Positions 46,931-56,329 are shown, numbered from the stretch's first letter. The stretch is 64,000 nt of DNA from Micromonospora sediminicola (GCF_900089585.1 NZ_FLRH01000003.1:1743501-1807500); one strand, 5' to 3'. Program-made: numbers and translations. The notes: generated by a model not told the origin, from the letters alone.

Positions 46931-46963
46931 CGCGGGCGGACGGTGTGTCACCGTCCGCCCGCG
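46931..46963. other. Perfect hairpin in a divergent intergenic region
   Basis: A 15-bp perfect stem (CGCGGGCGGACGGTG and its complement) with a TGT loop lies between the divergent lipoprotein and acyl-CoA synthetase genes. The rest of 46878-47184 (307 bp) shows no recognisable promoter motif or ORF. Confidence 0.5.
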
Positions 46964-47184
46964 GGGTCGCGGTACGCCGCGACGCCGGTCGTCACTCCAC
47001 CAGGACGGCGTTGGCATTACCCGGCGTCGCCCGGTTCATCCGTCGCCCGTCGGGATGAGCCAGGCGTGCCGACGCCGACCGCCCGTCGGCGGCTCGGGGC
47101 CGCTCACCGAGCCGGGACGTGCTTCCGGCGCACCGGCCCCGGTCGGACGTCGTGCCCCGGCCCGACCCGGGTCAGCATGGCGGC

Positions 47185-49065
47185 ATGGGCGCGTATCGAT
47201 CAGCGTACGAGCGGAGCATCGCCGACCCGACCGGCTTCTGGCGGGACGCGGCCGGGGACATCGACTGGTTCACGCCCCCGGAGCGGATCCTCGACGACTC
47301 GGCCGCGCCGCTGTACCGGTGGTTTCCGGACGGGCGGCTCAACACCTGCCACAACGCGCTCGACCGGCACGTCGCCGCCGGCCGGGGCGACCAGCCGGCG
47401 TTGATCCACGACAGCCCGGTCACCGGCACGGTCCGCACCCTCACGTACGCCGAGCTGCTCGCCGAGACCGCCCGGTTCGCCGGGGCGCTGCGCCGGCTCG
47501 GCGTCCGGCCCGGTGACCGGGTGCTGCTCTACCTGGCCATGGTGCCGGAGGCGGTGATCGCCATGCTGGCCTGCGCCCGGATCGGCGCGGTGCACTCGGT
47601 GGTCTTCGGCGGCTTCGCCGCGCACGAGCTGGCCGTGCGGATCGACGACGCCCGGCCGACGGTGGTGGTGGCCACCTCGTGCGGCATCGAGGTCGACCGG
47701 GTGGTGCCGTACCACCCGATCCTCGCCGCCGCGCTCGACGAGGCCGACCACGCGCCACGACACTGCGTGGTGGTGCAGCGCCCGCAGGAGCCGGCGCCGC
47801 TGGTCGCCGGCCGCGACCTCACCTGGGACGAGGCGATGGCGGACGCCGAGCCGGCGGAGTGCGTGCCGGTCGCCGCCACCGACCCGCTCTACATCCTCTA
47901 CACCTCCGGCACCACCGGCCGCCCGAAGGGCGTCGTGCGGGACAACGGCGGGCACGCGGTGGCGCTGCGCTGGTCGATGCGCAACGTCTACGGGATCGAG
48001 CCGGGCGACGTGTTCTGGGCCGCCTCCGACGTGGGCTGGGTGGTCGGCCACTCCTACATCGTCTACGCGCCGCTGCTCACCGGCGCGACCACCGTGCTCT
48101 ACGAGGGCAAGCCGGTCGGCACCCCGGACGCCGGGGCATTCTGGCGGGTCGCCGCCGAGCACCGGGTGGCCGCGCTGTTCACCGCGCCCACCGCGATCCG
48201 GGCGATCCGCCGGCAGGACCCGGACGGCGCGCACCTCTCCCGGTACGACCTGGGCGCGCTGCGCACCCTCTTCCTGGCCGGTGAACGCCTGGACCCGGAC
48301 ACCTGGGCCTGGGCGGGCGAGCGGCTCGGCGTACCGGTGGTGGACAACTGGTGGCAGACGGAGACCGGCTGGCCGGTGGCGGCCAACCCGCGCGGCCTGG
48401 AGCCGCTGCCGATCAAGGCCGGCTCACCGTCCGTGCCGGTCCCCGGCTACGACGTGCGGGTGGTCGACGGCGCGGGCCGGGAGGTGCCGGCCGGCGTGGA
48501 CGGCTCGATCGTGATCCGGCTGCCCCTGCCGCCCGGCTGCCTGCCCACGCTGTGGGGCGACGACGAGCGGTTCGTCCGCTCCTACCTCGCCTCCTTCCCC
48601 GGTCACTACCTGACCGGCGACGGCGGCCGGTTCGACGACGACGGCTACCTCTACGTGATGGGCCGCACCGACGACGTGATCAACGTGGCCGGGCACCGGC
48701 TCTCCACCGGGGCGATGGAGGAGGTGCTGGCGGCCCACCCGGCGGTGGCCGAGTGCGCGGTGATCGGGGTGGCCGACGCGCTCAAGGGCCAGGTGCCCAG
48801 CGGGTACGTGGTGCTCAAGGCCGGCGCCGAGGTGGACCCGGAGGCGCTCGCCGGTGAGCTGGTCGCCCTGGTCCGGCAGCGGATCGGCCCGGTGGCGGCG
48901 TTCCGCCGGGTGGCCGTGGTGCCGGCCCTGCCGAAGACCCGGTCCGGCAAGATCCTCCGTCGCACCATGCGTGGCCTGGTCGAGGGGCGGGACGAGCCGG
49001 TGCCCCCGACCATCGACGACCCGGGCGCGCTGGCCGTCTTCCGGGACCTCGGGGCCACGGACTGA
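47185..49065 (+). CDS. Acyl-CoA synthetase (acetyl/propionyl-CoA synthetase-like)
   Basis: 626 aa, ANL superfamily. ATP motif YILYTSGTTGRPKGVVRDNGGHAVAL, then VVDNWWQTETGWPVAA, TGDGGRFDDDGYLYVMGRTDDVINVAGHRLSTGAMEEVL, and the C-terminal catalytic lysine in LPKTRSGKILRRTMR. The early FWRDAAGDIDWFTPPERILDDS fits propionyl-CoA synthetase (PrpE-like) rather than Acs. It activates a short carboxylic acid with ATP and CoA. ATG 47185 gives the family start; upstream open sequence is not homologous. Confidence 0.9.
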   Translation: MGAYRSAYERSIADPTGFWRDAAGDIDWFTPPERILDDSAAPLYRWFPDGRLNTCHNALDRHVAAGRGDQPALIHDSPVTGTVRTLTYAELLAETARFAGALRRLGVRPGDRVLLYLAMVPEAVIAMLACARIGAVHSVVFGGFAAHELAVRIDDARPTVVVATSCGIEVDRVVPYHPILAAALDEADHAPRHCVVVQRPQEPAPLVAGRDLTWDEAMADAEPAECVPVAATDPLYILYTSGTTGRPKGVVRDNGGHAVALRWSMRNVYGIEPGDVFWAASDVGWVVGHSYIVYAPLLTGATTVLYEGKPVGTPDAGAFWRVAAEHRVAALFTAPTAIRAIRRQDPDGAHLSRYDLGALRTLFLAGERLDPDTWAWAGERLGVPVVDNWWQTETGWPVAANPRGLEPLPIKAGSPSVPVPGYDVRVVDGAGREVPAGVDGSIVIRLPLPPGCLPTLWGDDERFVRSYLASFPGHYLTGDGGRFDDDGYLYVMGRTDDVINVAGHRLSTGAMEEVLAAHPAVAECAVIGVADALKGQVPSGYVVLKAGAEVDPEALAGELVALVRQRIGPVAAFRRVAVVPALPKTRSGKILRRTMRGLVEGRDEPVPPTIDDPGALAVFRDLGATD

Positions 49066-49071
49066 CGCCGG

Positions 49072-49102
49072 GGTCCCCGGCCGGACGCACCGGCCGGGGA
49101 CC
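49072..49102. terminator. Bidirectional hairpin
   Basis: A perfect 13-bp stem (GGTCCCCGGCCGG, 49072-49084, with 49090-49102) and a 5-nt loop lie between the convergent synthetase and peptidase stops. Confidence 0.7.
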
Positions 49103-49108
49103 GTCGGA

Positions 49109-51223
49109 TCAGCGCCGGACCGGGTTGCGGGCCGCGTAGTCGCGGGCCACCCGGACCAGCTCCACCAGGCCGCCGGCATACTCCTGCGACTCGCCGTGCG
49201 CCTCGTCGAAGGGCGGCTGGAAGCCGACGCCCTCCCACTGCCCGGTGGCCTCGTTCCAGCGGTCGTTGCCCACCTCGAAGTCCCAGGCGAAGATGCCCAG
49301 CTCGTAGTAGAGCTGGTCGGCCGAGTTGCCGGCCGCCGAGTAGAGCACGTCGGCGACCGGGCCGGTCTGCGACGGCCAGGTGACCGTGCCCCGCTCGGCC
49401 GCGATGGCCCCGACGATCCGCCGGGCGCTGGCCAGGAACAGGGTCGACTCGTCGATCGACGGGCGCGGCAGCGTGACCCGCCCGTCCGCCTTGTACGCCC
49501 CGGGCGGCCACATGAAGTAGCCGCCGTAGGAGTGCACGTTCATCGCGAACCTGATGTTCGGGTGGGCCTTGGCCAGGTCGATCACGTTGCGGCTCTCCGC
49601 CTCGGACAGCTCGGCGGTGCCCGCGTAGTTCCCGGACAGGCAGTTGGCGCTCGCGCCCACGTACCCGTCGAACAGGGACCCGACGGTGTAGTTGCGGTTG
49701 ACGTCCACGCCCCAGCTGGTGCGGTACTTCGGGTCCCGTGCCGTGCCGGCGCAGTGGTTGACCAGGTTCTTGCGCTGGAAGTTGTAGTCGTGGAACGAGT
49801 AGTTCGCGCCGTCCGGGTTGACGGTCGGGATCACGAACACGTCCACCTGCTCCAGCAGCTGCCGGGTCGCCGCGTCGGTGCGGGCGTTGGCCAGCAGCCG
49901 CTCGGCGAACTCCAGCGTGACCAGCGGCGTCGCCCACTCCCGGGCGTGTTCCTGCGAGTAGGCGAGCACCCCGACCCGGGAGCCGTCCCGGTGCCTGCCG
50001 ATGCGCAGCGCCTGCACGGTCCACGGACGGGCCGGCACCTCGGTGCCCTGCAATCCGTCGTCGAGGCGTACCGGCCCGGCCACCGGCATCGGCAGTCCGG
50101 CGGAGACGTCCTCCACGGTGGCCCGGAACCGCGCCCCCTGCCGGGCGTTGATCGCGGCCGCGACGTCGTCGGTGCTGCTGGTCACCTTGCCGGCGACGTC
50201 GGTGGCCAGGGAGACCGTGAGCACCCGGTCGCGGTACCGGACGGTCAGCGGCCGGTTCGCCCGACCCGGGTCGACGGTGCGCACCTGGACACCGTTCATG
50301 CCCTGGTCGCCGAAGCGGACCGACTCCACCACCACCGCGGCGGCGGCCGGATCACCCAGGTAGGCGGCGGCGGTGCGCCGGTAGCCCTGGGTGCGGTTCG
50401 GCAGGTCGATCACGTCGACCAGGTCGCGGTACTGGCGACCCAGCCGGGCGATCCGCGCCTTGATGTCGACGGGCGTGAGGTAGGCGTCGATGAAGTCCTT
50501 CTGGTAGCCGGCCGGCTGCGGTGGGGGTGCGGCGTTCGGCCAGAGCGCGGGCGTGACCGGCCGGCTCGTCCCGCCCAGGCTGGAGGTGGCGGTGAGCTGC
50601 ACCGGCCGGGCGGGCACCGGCTGGGGGAGCGCGTAGTGGTACTGGTACTCGCCCGAGTCCTCGAACCGGTAGAGCGGGAAGGAGCCGGCGGCGCCGTCGG
50701 CCGTCCGCCAGTTCACCGTGATCTCCACGTCCGGGTCGTCGGTGGCCGTGGTGGCCACCTGGGCCTGGAGGAAGGTCCTCCCTCCGGTGGTCCACCAGTA
50801 GGCCTGGAGGAACTGCAGGGTGTCCACCCCGTCGGCGGCGCGCAGGCCGCCACGGGTGCGGGCCTCGGCGGCCCGGACGCTCTCGGCGAGTCGCCGGGCG
50901 CCGTCGTCGGCGCGTTGCACGACCTGCACCGCGCTCGCGCCCTGCCGGGTGAGGTCGGCGAGCTGCCGGCCGCTGAGGACGAGGTCGGCGACCGGCCGGC
51001 CGTCCCGCGAGCGCGGCCGGTTGGCCAGGTCGGCGCCGCCGGCCACCAGGCGGTCGAGCTGCCCCTGGTCGGCCAGGCGCACCCGGACCAGCGCGGTCTC
51101 GGTGGGGGCGAGGGTGATCGTGGGTGCGGCCGGCGCGGCCACGCCGGGATCCGGATGGGACAGGGCGGCGGTGATCAGGATGCTGGTGGCGGCGAGCGCG
51201 GTCCACCGTCGTCGGACGAACAC
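49109..51223 (-). CDS. Secreted M14-family zinc carboxypeptidase
   Basis: 704 aa. Signal peptide 1 to about 30. A propeptide-like region to about 235 precedes the M14 domain (GYQKDFIDAYLTPVDIKARIARLGRQYRDLV). Zinc ligands are His426 and Glu429 in SQEHAREW and the His in MNVHSYGG; the catalytic Glu is in WDFEVGNDRW. Between the first M14 strand (YLGDPAA, about 290) and the zinc motif lie about 110 extra residues (GVQVRTVDPGRANRPLTVRYRDRVLTVSLATDVAGKV), longer than the usual family spacing. Likely an extracellular carboxypeptidase. Confidence 0.88.
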   Translation of the reverse strand: MFVRRRWTALAATSILITAALSHPDPGVAAPAAPTITLAPTETALVRVRLADQGQLDRLVAGGADLANRPRSRDGRPVADLVLSGRQLADLTRQGASAVQVVQRADDGARRLAESVRAAEARTRGGLRAADGVDTLQFLQAYWWTTGGRTFLQAQVATTATDDPDVEITVNWRTADGAAGSFPLYRFEDSGEYQYHYALPQPVPARPVQLTATSSLGGTSRPVTPALWPNAAPPPQPAGYQKDFIDAYLTPVDIKARIARLGRQYRDLVDVIDLPNRTQGYRRTAAAYLGDPAAAAVVVESVRFGDQGMNGVQVRTVDPGRANRPLTVRYRDRVLTVSLATDVAGKVTSSTDDVAAAINARQGARFRATVEDVSAGLPMPVAGPVRLDDGLQGTEVPARPWTVQALRIGRHRDGSRVGVLAYSQEHAREWATPLVTLEFAERLLANARTDAATRQLLEQVDVFVIPTVNPDGANYSFHDYNFQRKNLVNHCAGTARDPKYRTSWGVDVNRNYTVGSLFDGYVGASANCLSGNYAGTAELSEAESRNVIDLAKAHPNIRFAMNVHSYGGYFMWPPGAYKADGRVTLPRPSIDESTLFLASARRIVGAIAAERGTVTWPSQTGPVADVLYSAAGNSADQLYYELGIFAWDFEVGNDRWNEATGQWEGVGFQPPFDEAHGESQEYAGGLVELVRVARDYAARNPVRR

Positions 51224-51318
51224 GGGGCCTCCTGACGGACGTCGATGTCACTGCCGTCCACACCAGCCGAGGCATCGATCGCTGTCAAGCTCACTTTCGG
51301 TCCGCCGTCCGGACGCCC

Positions 51319-54246
51319 TCACCCGGCGAACCGGTACAGCCGGAACTCCTTGTCCGCGCCGCACACGAGCGTGTCGGTGTTCCACGAGCAGGACTCGCTG
51401 CGGACCTGCTTGACCAGCCCCATCTCGAACGGCTTCCCGGCCACCGCCAGCCCGGCGAGGCTGCGGTCGTCCTCGTAGCCGCTCGGCGCCTCGCTGAACA
51501 GCAGCAGGTTGCCGGCGTCCAGCCGGACCGCCACGCCGTCGCGGTCGCGCAGGACCGGAGCGGCGCCGTCCGGCCCGAACAGGGTCACCGTGTCGCGCGG
51601 CGTGCCCCGCTCGGCCAGCAGGTGCTCGCCGAGCGGGACCAGCCGTTCCGCCTGGGGGGCGGGCCACTGCCGGCTGTCCTCGCCCTCGGTCACCGCGACC
51701 ACCCGGGTGCCGTCCGCGCCGGCCTCCGGCACCTCCAGCAGGCAGGCGCGGTGTTCCCCGCAGGTGACCAGGTCCTTCGCCCGGCTGCCCGGCTCCGATG
51801 CGTACAGCACGTCGGGCACGCCCAGGCTGCCCAGGTCGTAGGAGACCAGGCGCAGGCCCCGGTCGGTCTCCGCCACGTACAGCCGGTCGTCGCGGGCGGT
51901 CACCGGGTCGTCGAGGTCGGCCACGTTGCCCCGGCTCTTCAGAATCTCGCCGCTGCCCATGGCGAGCACCCGCACCGACCGGTCCGCGCCGACCTGCACC
52001 AGCCGGTCGGCCTTCCCCGCCCACGGCGCGCGCGGCGAGCCGTCCGGATATCCGGCCCCGTCGAGCGCCTCGGCGGTCGCGACCGGGACCACCACGGTCC
52101 GGGCGTCGCCGTACTCGCTGCGCGGGTTGTCCTGCACCCAGCGCTGCCGGCCGTCGTCCAGCCGCAGCCCGACCAGCCGGTTGCCGGTCCGGTCCAGCCA
52201 CACCACCCGGTCGGCGCCGAGGAAGATCTCGTCGTCGCCCCGGATGTCGATCTTCCACCGCTGGTCGCCGTTCCCGCCGTCGAGCACCAGCAGGGGGCGG
52301 GGCGTGGCGGAACCGGACGCCTCGGCGAGGACGGCGACGCCGTCGGGCAGCGCGCGGATCCCGGCCCACCGGTCCGCGCCCACCCCGGTCTGCTGCTCCC
52401 AGATCTTCTTCCCGGTGGCGGTGTCGACCGCCCGCACGGTGAGGCGGTCGTCCGGCCGCGACCAGGCCAGGTAGGCGCGGTCGGCCACTGTCGCGGTGAA
52501 CATCTCACCCGGCCGTTCGTCGCCGACGGCCGCCGTCCCGACCAGCACCGGCGCCTGGAAGTCCAGCGCCGGGTGCCGGTCCCGGAACACCCAGAGCAGC
52601 GTCGCGGCCGCCAGGCCGACCACCACCACACCGGCGCCCAGCGCGATCCACCGGCCCCGCCGGCCGCGTCCCCGACCCCCGCCGCCCGGCGGTGCGGCGT
52701 CCGGGGTCGGCGGGAGGGGCGATCCGGGTACGCCGGCAACCGGCGCCGCGCTCGGCCAGCCGCCATCGGCCGGCCGCGCCTGTTCGGGTGTCGCAGGGGC
52801 GGCGTACGCCGACGCGTACCCCGGCACGAACGCGCCGGCGTGCGACGGCGCGCTGCCCGGCGGGGGCGCCGGACGGGCCGTGGCGGCGTACCCCACCGGG
52901 TTCTGCTCGGATGCGTCGGCGACCAGCGTGCCGTGCGGGCCGGCGGGCGCCGGGGCCGTCGCCTCGGGGACGGTGCCGTGCGGTCCGCGCACCGACGCGG
53001 GGCCCTCCCCGGCGCGGGCCGCGGGGACGGTGGTCGCCTCGTGCCCGCCCGGCGCCGGCGCTCCGGGCTGCGGTGGCGCCACCGGCGCCCCGGGACGCCG
53101 GGCCGCGCGGGGCAGCGGCAGGTCGGTCAGCGCGCCCTCGGCGACCGGCAGTTCCGGCTGCTCCAGCACGGTCGGCGCGATCCCCAGCTCGGCGTGCAGC
53201 AGCCGGGCCACCAGCGGCACCCGGGTCGAGCCGCCGACCAGGAAGAGACCGGAGAGCTGGTCCGGGCGCAGGCCGGCGACGGCGGTCACGTGCCGGGTCT
53301 CGGCGACCGCGCGGGCGAGCAGCGGCGCGGCGAGCCGCTCGAAGTCCTCCCGGGTCAGCGGAACGGCCTCCTCCACCCCCGGTACGGCGACCGGCGCGAC
53401 CACGGCCCGGGAGAGCATCTCCTTGGCGCCGCGCACGTTGTCCCAGAGCTGCTGGCGGTCCCGTCGCTCGGCGGTCGTCGTCGGGTCGGTCAACCGGGCC
53501 CACCGCTCGGGATGGGCCGGCCGAACCAGCTCACCGAGCCGGCCCAGCAGGGCCGCGTCGAGGTCCAGCCCGCCCAGGTCGGCGATCCCGCCGGTGGCGA
53601 CGAGCACGAAGCCGGAGTCACCCCACGGGTCGGCGCCCTCGTTGCGCAGCACGGCGACGTCGAGCGTGCCCCCGCCGAAGTCGAAGACCGCCACCACGCC
53701 GCCCACCGGCACCGGCCGGCGCAGCACCTGGGTGTAGTAGCGGGCCGCGGCCACCGGCTCGCGCAGCAGGCGGGTGCCGGGCGCGATCGGCCCGGCGAGG
53801 GTGTGCTCGGCCGCCGCCGGCCACCCGGCCAGCTCCAGCGCGTCGTGCAGCACCTGTCGCCGGGGCGCCGCCCAGGCCGCCGGATGGGTCACCACCGCCG
53901 GGGGCAACAGGCCGACCGCGGCCACCGCCGCGTCCGCGACCGCCCGCAGCGTCGCGGCCAGCAGCTCCGCCGGCCGGTACGCGCGCCCACGCAGCTCGAC
54001 CGTCTCCTCGTCGACCCGCCGCTTCGGGTTCGGCTCGTAGCCGGCCGGGTCGGCCTGGGCCAGGCGCTGCGCGTCCCGGCCGACGTGCAGGTGACCGTCG
54101 GCGTCGGCGTACACACCGGACGGCAGGATCGGGTGGCCGTCCACCAGCAACGGCCGGGTACGCCCGTCGGGCCGGCGCAGCACCGCCACGGTGTTCGAGG
54201 TGCCGAGGTCCACGGCGAGCGCGAAACCGTCCTGCTGGCCTGACAT
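51319..54246 (-). CDS. Hsp70-like ATPase fused to membrane helix and beta-propeller
   Basis: 975 aa. Residues 1 to about 380 are an actin-like Hsp70 ATPase (VDLGTSNTVAVLRR, VVAVFDFGGGTLDVAVLR, GLFLVGGSTRVPLVARLL). No peptide-binding domain follows: a Pro/Ala-rich linker (about 385-530) leads to one membrane helix (533-554, IALGAGVVVVGLAAATLLWVF). A C-terminal PQQ-like propeller (from about 575) has repeated strands such as VDTATGKKIWEQQTG and LVLDGGNGDQRWKID. The ATPase should be cytoplasmic and the propeller outside. Function unknown; it may sense or scaffold at the envelope. Confidence 0.88.
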   Translation of the reverse strand: MSGQQDGFALAVDLGTSNTVAVLRRPDGRTRPLLVDGHPILPSGVYADADGHLHVGRDAQRLAQADPAGYEPNPKRRVDEETVELRGRAYRPAELLAATLRAVADAAVAAVGLLPPAVVTHPAAWAAPRRQVLHDALELAGWPAAAEHTLAGPIAPGTRLLREPVAAARYYTQVLRRPVPVGGVVAVFDFGGGTLDVAVLRNEGADPWGDSGFVLVATGGIADLGGLDLDAALLGRLGELVRPAHPERWARLTDPTTTAERRDRQQLWDNVRGAKEMLSRAVVAPVAVPGVEEAVPLTREDFERLAAPLLARAVAETRHVTAVAGLRPDQLSGLFLVGGSTRVPLVARLLHAELGIAPTVLEQPELPVAEGALTDLPLPRAARRPGAPVAPPQPGAPAPGGHEATTVPAARAGEGPASVRGPHGTVPEATAPAPAGPHGTLVADASEQNPVGYAATARPAPPPGSAPSHAGAFVPGYASAYAAPATPEQARPADGGWPSAAPVAGVPGSPLPPTPDAAPPGGGGRGRGRRGRWIALGAGVVVVGLAAATLLWVFRDRHPALDFQAPVLVGTAAVGDERPGEMFTATVADRAYLAWSRPDDRLTVRAVDTATGKKIWEQQTGVGADRWAGIRALPDGVAVLAEASGSATPRPLLVLDGGNGDQRWKIDIRGDDEIFLGADRVVWLDRTGNRLVGLRLDDGRQRWVQDNPRSEYGDARTVVVPVATAEALDGAGYPDGSPRAPWAGKADRLVQVGADRSVRVLAMGSGEILKSRGNVADLDDPVTARDDRLYVAETDRGLRLVSYDLGSLGVPDVLYASEPGSRAKDLVTCGEHRACLLEVPEAGADGTRVVAVTEGEDSRQWPAPQAERLVPLGEHLLAERGTPRDTVTLFGPDGAAPVLRDRDGVAVRLDAGNLLLFSEAPSGYEDDRSLAGLAVAGKPFEMGLVKQVRSESCSWNTDTLVCGADKEFRLYRFAG

Positions 54247-54374
54247 CCGTCGCTACCTCCACCCGACGAGCCGATGTCCGGCCCCGCATCGTACGCAGCC
54301 CGCGCCGCCGCGCTTCCCGCCCCGGTGCGGGAATGGGGTGGCCGGGTCGGCCCCCAGCGCCTACCGTCGCCGCC

Positions 54375-55067
54375 ATGAAGGTGCTCTCGGTCAACGTCGG
54401 CCGGCCGCGACCCAACCCGTGGAAGGGAATCGGGGCCACCGGCATCGACAAGCGGCCCGTCGACGGTCCCGTCCCGGTCACCGCGCCCGGCCCCAAGGGC
54501 ACCGGCCAGGTCGGGCTGGCGGGCGACCGGGTCTACGACGTGGCCCACCACGGTGGCCCCGACCAGGCGGTCTACGCGTACGCCCGGGAGGCCCTGGACC
54601 GCTGGGAGGCCGAGCTGGGCCGGGCGCTGCCGAACGGGGCCTTCGGAGAGAACCTGACCACCTCCGGCGTCGACGTCGACGGCGCGCTGATCGGGGAACG
54701 GTGGCGGGTCGGCGCGGACCTGGTGCTGGAGGTCTCCTGCCCGCGCATCCCGTGCGGCACGTTCCAGGGGTGGCTGGGCGAGCGCGGGTGGATCAGGCGG
54801 TTCACCGAGGCGGCGCGGCCGGGGGCGTACCTGCGGGTGGTCACTCCGGGCAGCGTGCGGGCCGGCGACCGGGTCGAGGTCGTGCACCGCCCCGACCACG
54901 ACGTGACCGCGGCCGTCGTGTTCCGGGCGACGACGCTGGAGCCGGAGTTGCTGCCCCGGCTGCTGGTCGCCGACGCGCTGCCCGGGGAGGACAGGGAACG
55001 GATCCGCCGCCGACTGGAGGCGTCCGCCGCCGTGGCGACGCACGACGGCCCCGAGGAGGCCCGATGA
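54375..55067 (+). CDS. MOSC-domain protein
   Basis: 230 aa. The MOSC fold is seen in GLAGDRVYDVAHHGGPDQAVYAYAREALDRWEAELGRALPNGAFGENLTTSGVDVDGALIGERWRVG and SCPRIPCGTFQGWLG, where the Cys is expected to contact a molybdenum cofactor or sulfur carrier. It resembles YiiM, which reduces N-hydroxylated bases. ATG 54375 is divergent from the Hsp70-like gene; the stop overlaps the next ATG, and the deaminase partner fits a base-analogue detoxification pair (inference). Confidence 0.9.
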   Translation: MKVLSVNVGRPRPNPWKGIGATGIDKRPVDGPVPVTAPGPKGTGQVGLAGDRVYDVAHHGGPDQAVYAYAREALDRWEAELGRALPNGAFGENLTTSGVDVDGALIGERWRVGADLVLEVSCPRIPCGTFQGWLGERGWIRRFTEAARPGAYLRVVTPGSVRAGDRVEVVHRPDHDVTAAVVFRATTLEPELLPRLLVADALPGEDRERIRRRLEASAAVATHDGPEEAR

Positions 55068-55489
55068 CACCGGACGACGAAGCGTTCCTGCGCCACGCCG
55101 TGGCCCTCGCCGACCGGGCCGGGGCGTCCGGGGAACGGCCGTTCGCCTCGTTGCTGGTCGGTCCGGACGGCAGCGTCCTGATCGAGGACCACAACACCGT
55201 GGTCTCCGACTCGGACGTCACCGCCCATCCGGAACTCAAGCTGGCCCGCTGGGCCGCCCGGGAACTGGCCCCCGACGTGGCCGCCGGCACCACCATGTAC
55301 ACCAGTTGCCAGCCCTGCCCGATGTGCGCGACCGCGATCGGCGTGTCCGGCCTCGGCCGGGTGGTGTACGCGCTGTCCAGCGAGCAGTTCGCCGCGGTGA
55401 AGCCGGCCACCCCGGCGCCGCCCCCGGTGCGCTACGAGGGGCCGGCGCTGTTCGACGAGGCGCGCCGGCCGATCGAGGACCACTACTAG
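55064..55489 (+). CDS. Nucleoside/cytidine-type deaminase
   Basis: 141 aa, CDA fold. Zinc residues are in DVTAHPELKLARWAA (HPE in place of the common HAE) and TSCQPCPMCATAIG (PCxxC). The spacing is as in guanine or nucleoside deaminases; the substrate is undetermined. ATG 55064 overlaps the MOSC gene stop, so the two proteins are co-expressed. Confidence 0.88.
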   Translation: MTPDDEAFLRHAVALADRAGASGERPFASLLVGPDGSVLIEDHNTVVSDSDVTAHPELKLARWAARELAPDVAAGTTMYTSCQPCPMCATAIGVSGLGRVVYALSSEQFAAVKPATPAPPPVRYEGPALFDEARRPIEDHY

Positions 55490-55592
55490 GTCCGTCCGCG
55501 CTCGTCACGAGGCAAGCCTCCGTGGCGGTGGTCCCGTTCACCAGTGCCGAATCCCGTTCGCCCTGGGCCGGCACACCGGGCAGGATGCCGGC

Positions 55593-55913
55593 ATGGCCGG
55601 CCAGGAACTGCCGCTTGCCGACGCGCTGGCGCTCGGTCTCCGGCAGGCCACCGGCTCGGCGGCCTGGTCTCGGCAGTCTCTCGTGGCCTCGGCTGGCCCT
55701 GTTGTCCTCGCCCAATGGCACGCTAATGGCACGCCGAGTCCTGCCCGTCGCGTTGTCAGTCCCCTACGAACGCGATCGAGGCATCCGTCATCGTGGCGCA
55801 CACCTCAGCCAAGATCCGCAGCCTCTCCAGGCCACGGCGCTCCGGCTCCTGCCGCGCGGAGGGCAACAGCCTCTCAATCTCGGAGAGAAGCTGCGGCATG
55901 TCGAACGGCATGA
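55593..55913 (+). other. Possible gene remnant
   Basis: A 106-codon frame. Its first part (MAGQELPLADALALGLRQATGSAAW) has the GC3 bias and composition of a real N-terminus, while from about 55700 it loses that bias and becomes Arg/Pro/Ser-rich. It may be the 5' stub of a gene cut by the lower-GC segment that begins here. No family recognised. Confidence 0.3.
55714..55734. repeat. Paired AATGGCACGC direct repeat, left
   Basis: AATGGCACGC occurs twice, separated by one base. A similar pair (AATGGCACGC and ATTGGCACGC) lies at 57179-57200, on the far side of the low-GC patch. Confidence 0.55.
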
Positions 55914-56094
55914 ACTGCACGTCGCCGTAGGGATCGACACGACTAAGCAAGGGGAAGCTGGACTCTTCCCTCCCTAGCACCCGGTCGAAGTCGCCTGCCG
56001 CGTCAAACGTCCCGCCAGCGGGGTCGGGCAGCCCGATCAGCTGCCTCCCCGCCTGCCATAGAGATGCCTGGACGCCCATGTGCTGATGATCCAT
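55756..56094 (-). CDS. Small hypothetical protein
   Basis: 112 aa from ATG 56094; an ATG at 56079 is an alternative. The sequence (GVQASLWQAGRQLIGLPDPAGGTFDAAGDFDRVLG, then FPLLSRVDPYGDVQFMPFDMPQLLSEIERLLPSA) looks folded and acidic, with no membrane segment. I do not recognise the family; the size and acidity would suit an immunity or antitoxin protein, but nothing proves that. GC content is lower than in neighbours. Confidence 0.6.
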   Translation of the reverse strand: MDHQHMGVQASLWQAGRQLIGLPDPAGGTFDAAGDFDRVLGREESSFPLLSRVDPYGDVQFMPFDMPQLLSEIERLLPSARQEPERRGLERLRILAEVCATMTDASIAFVGD

Positions 56095-56329
56095 GGTGCA
56101 TCGCCGGCTAGGCATCGCACCTGCAGGTTGGAAGAGCGCGATCAACCGGCCGTGATGCCCGAAACGCCTGCGGCCGGCGGCAGAGCCGGAAGCCACTCGT
56201 GACCGCTGATGACCGCTGCGCGCCACGGTTACTGGGCCGTGGATGGCCCAGGCCGGGCCGGACGCCCGCAATTGGTCTCGGTCTGTAACGGGGCATCGCT
56301 GTAAGTTCTGCTCTGGCAAGGTGGCCCAG
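56095..56329. promoter_or_regulatory. Divergent intergenic region in the low-GC patch
   Basis: 235 bp between the small hypothetical gene and the methyltransferase. TAACGG (56286) and TAAGTT (56302) are possible -10 boxes for the methyltransferase. No repeat or ORF that I can support. Confidence 0.35.

Noticed and set aside
48854..51235. 793-codon open frame on the plus strand
   Set aside because: Mostly antisense to the M14 peptidase gene, overlapping the end of the acyl-CoA synthetase in another frame; low-complexity translation.
51622..54243. 873-codon open frame on the plus strand
   Set aside because: Antisense to the Hsp70-propeller gene; no recognisable domains.
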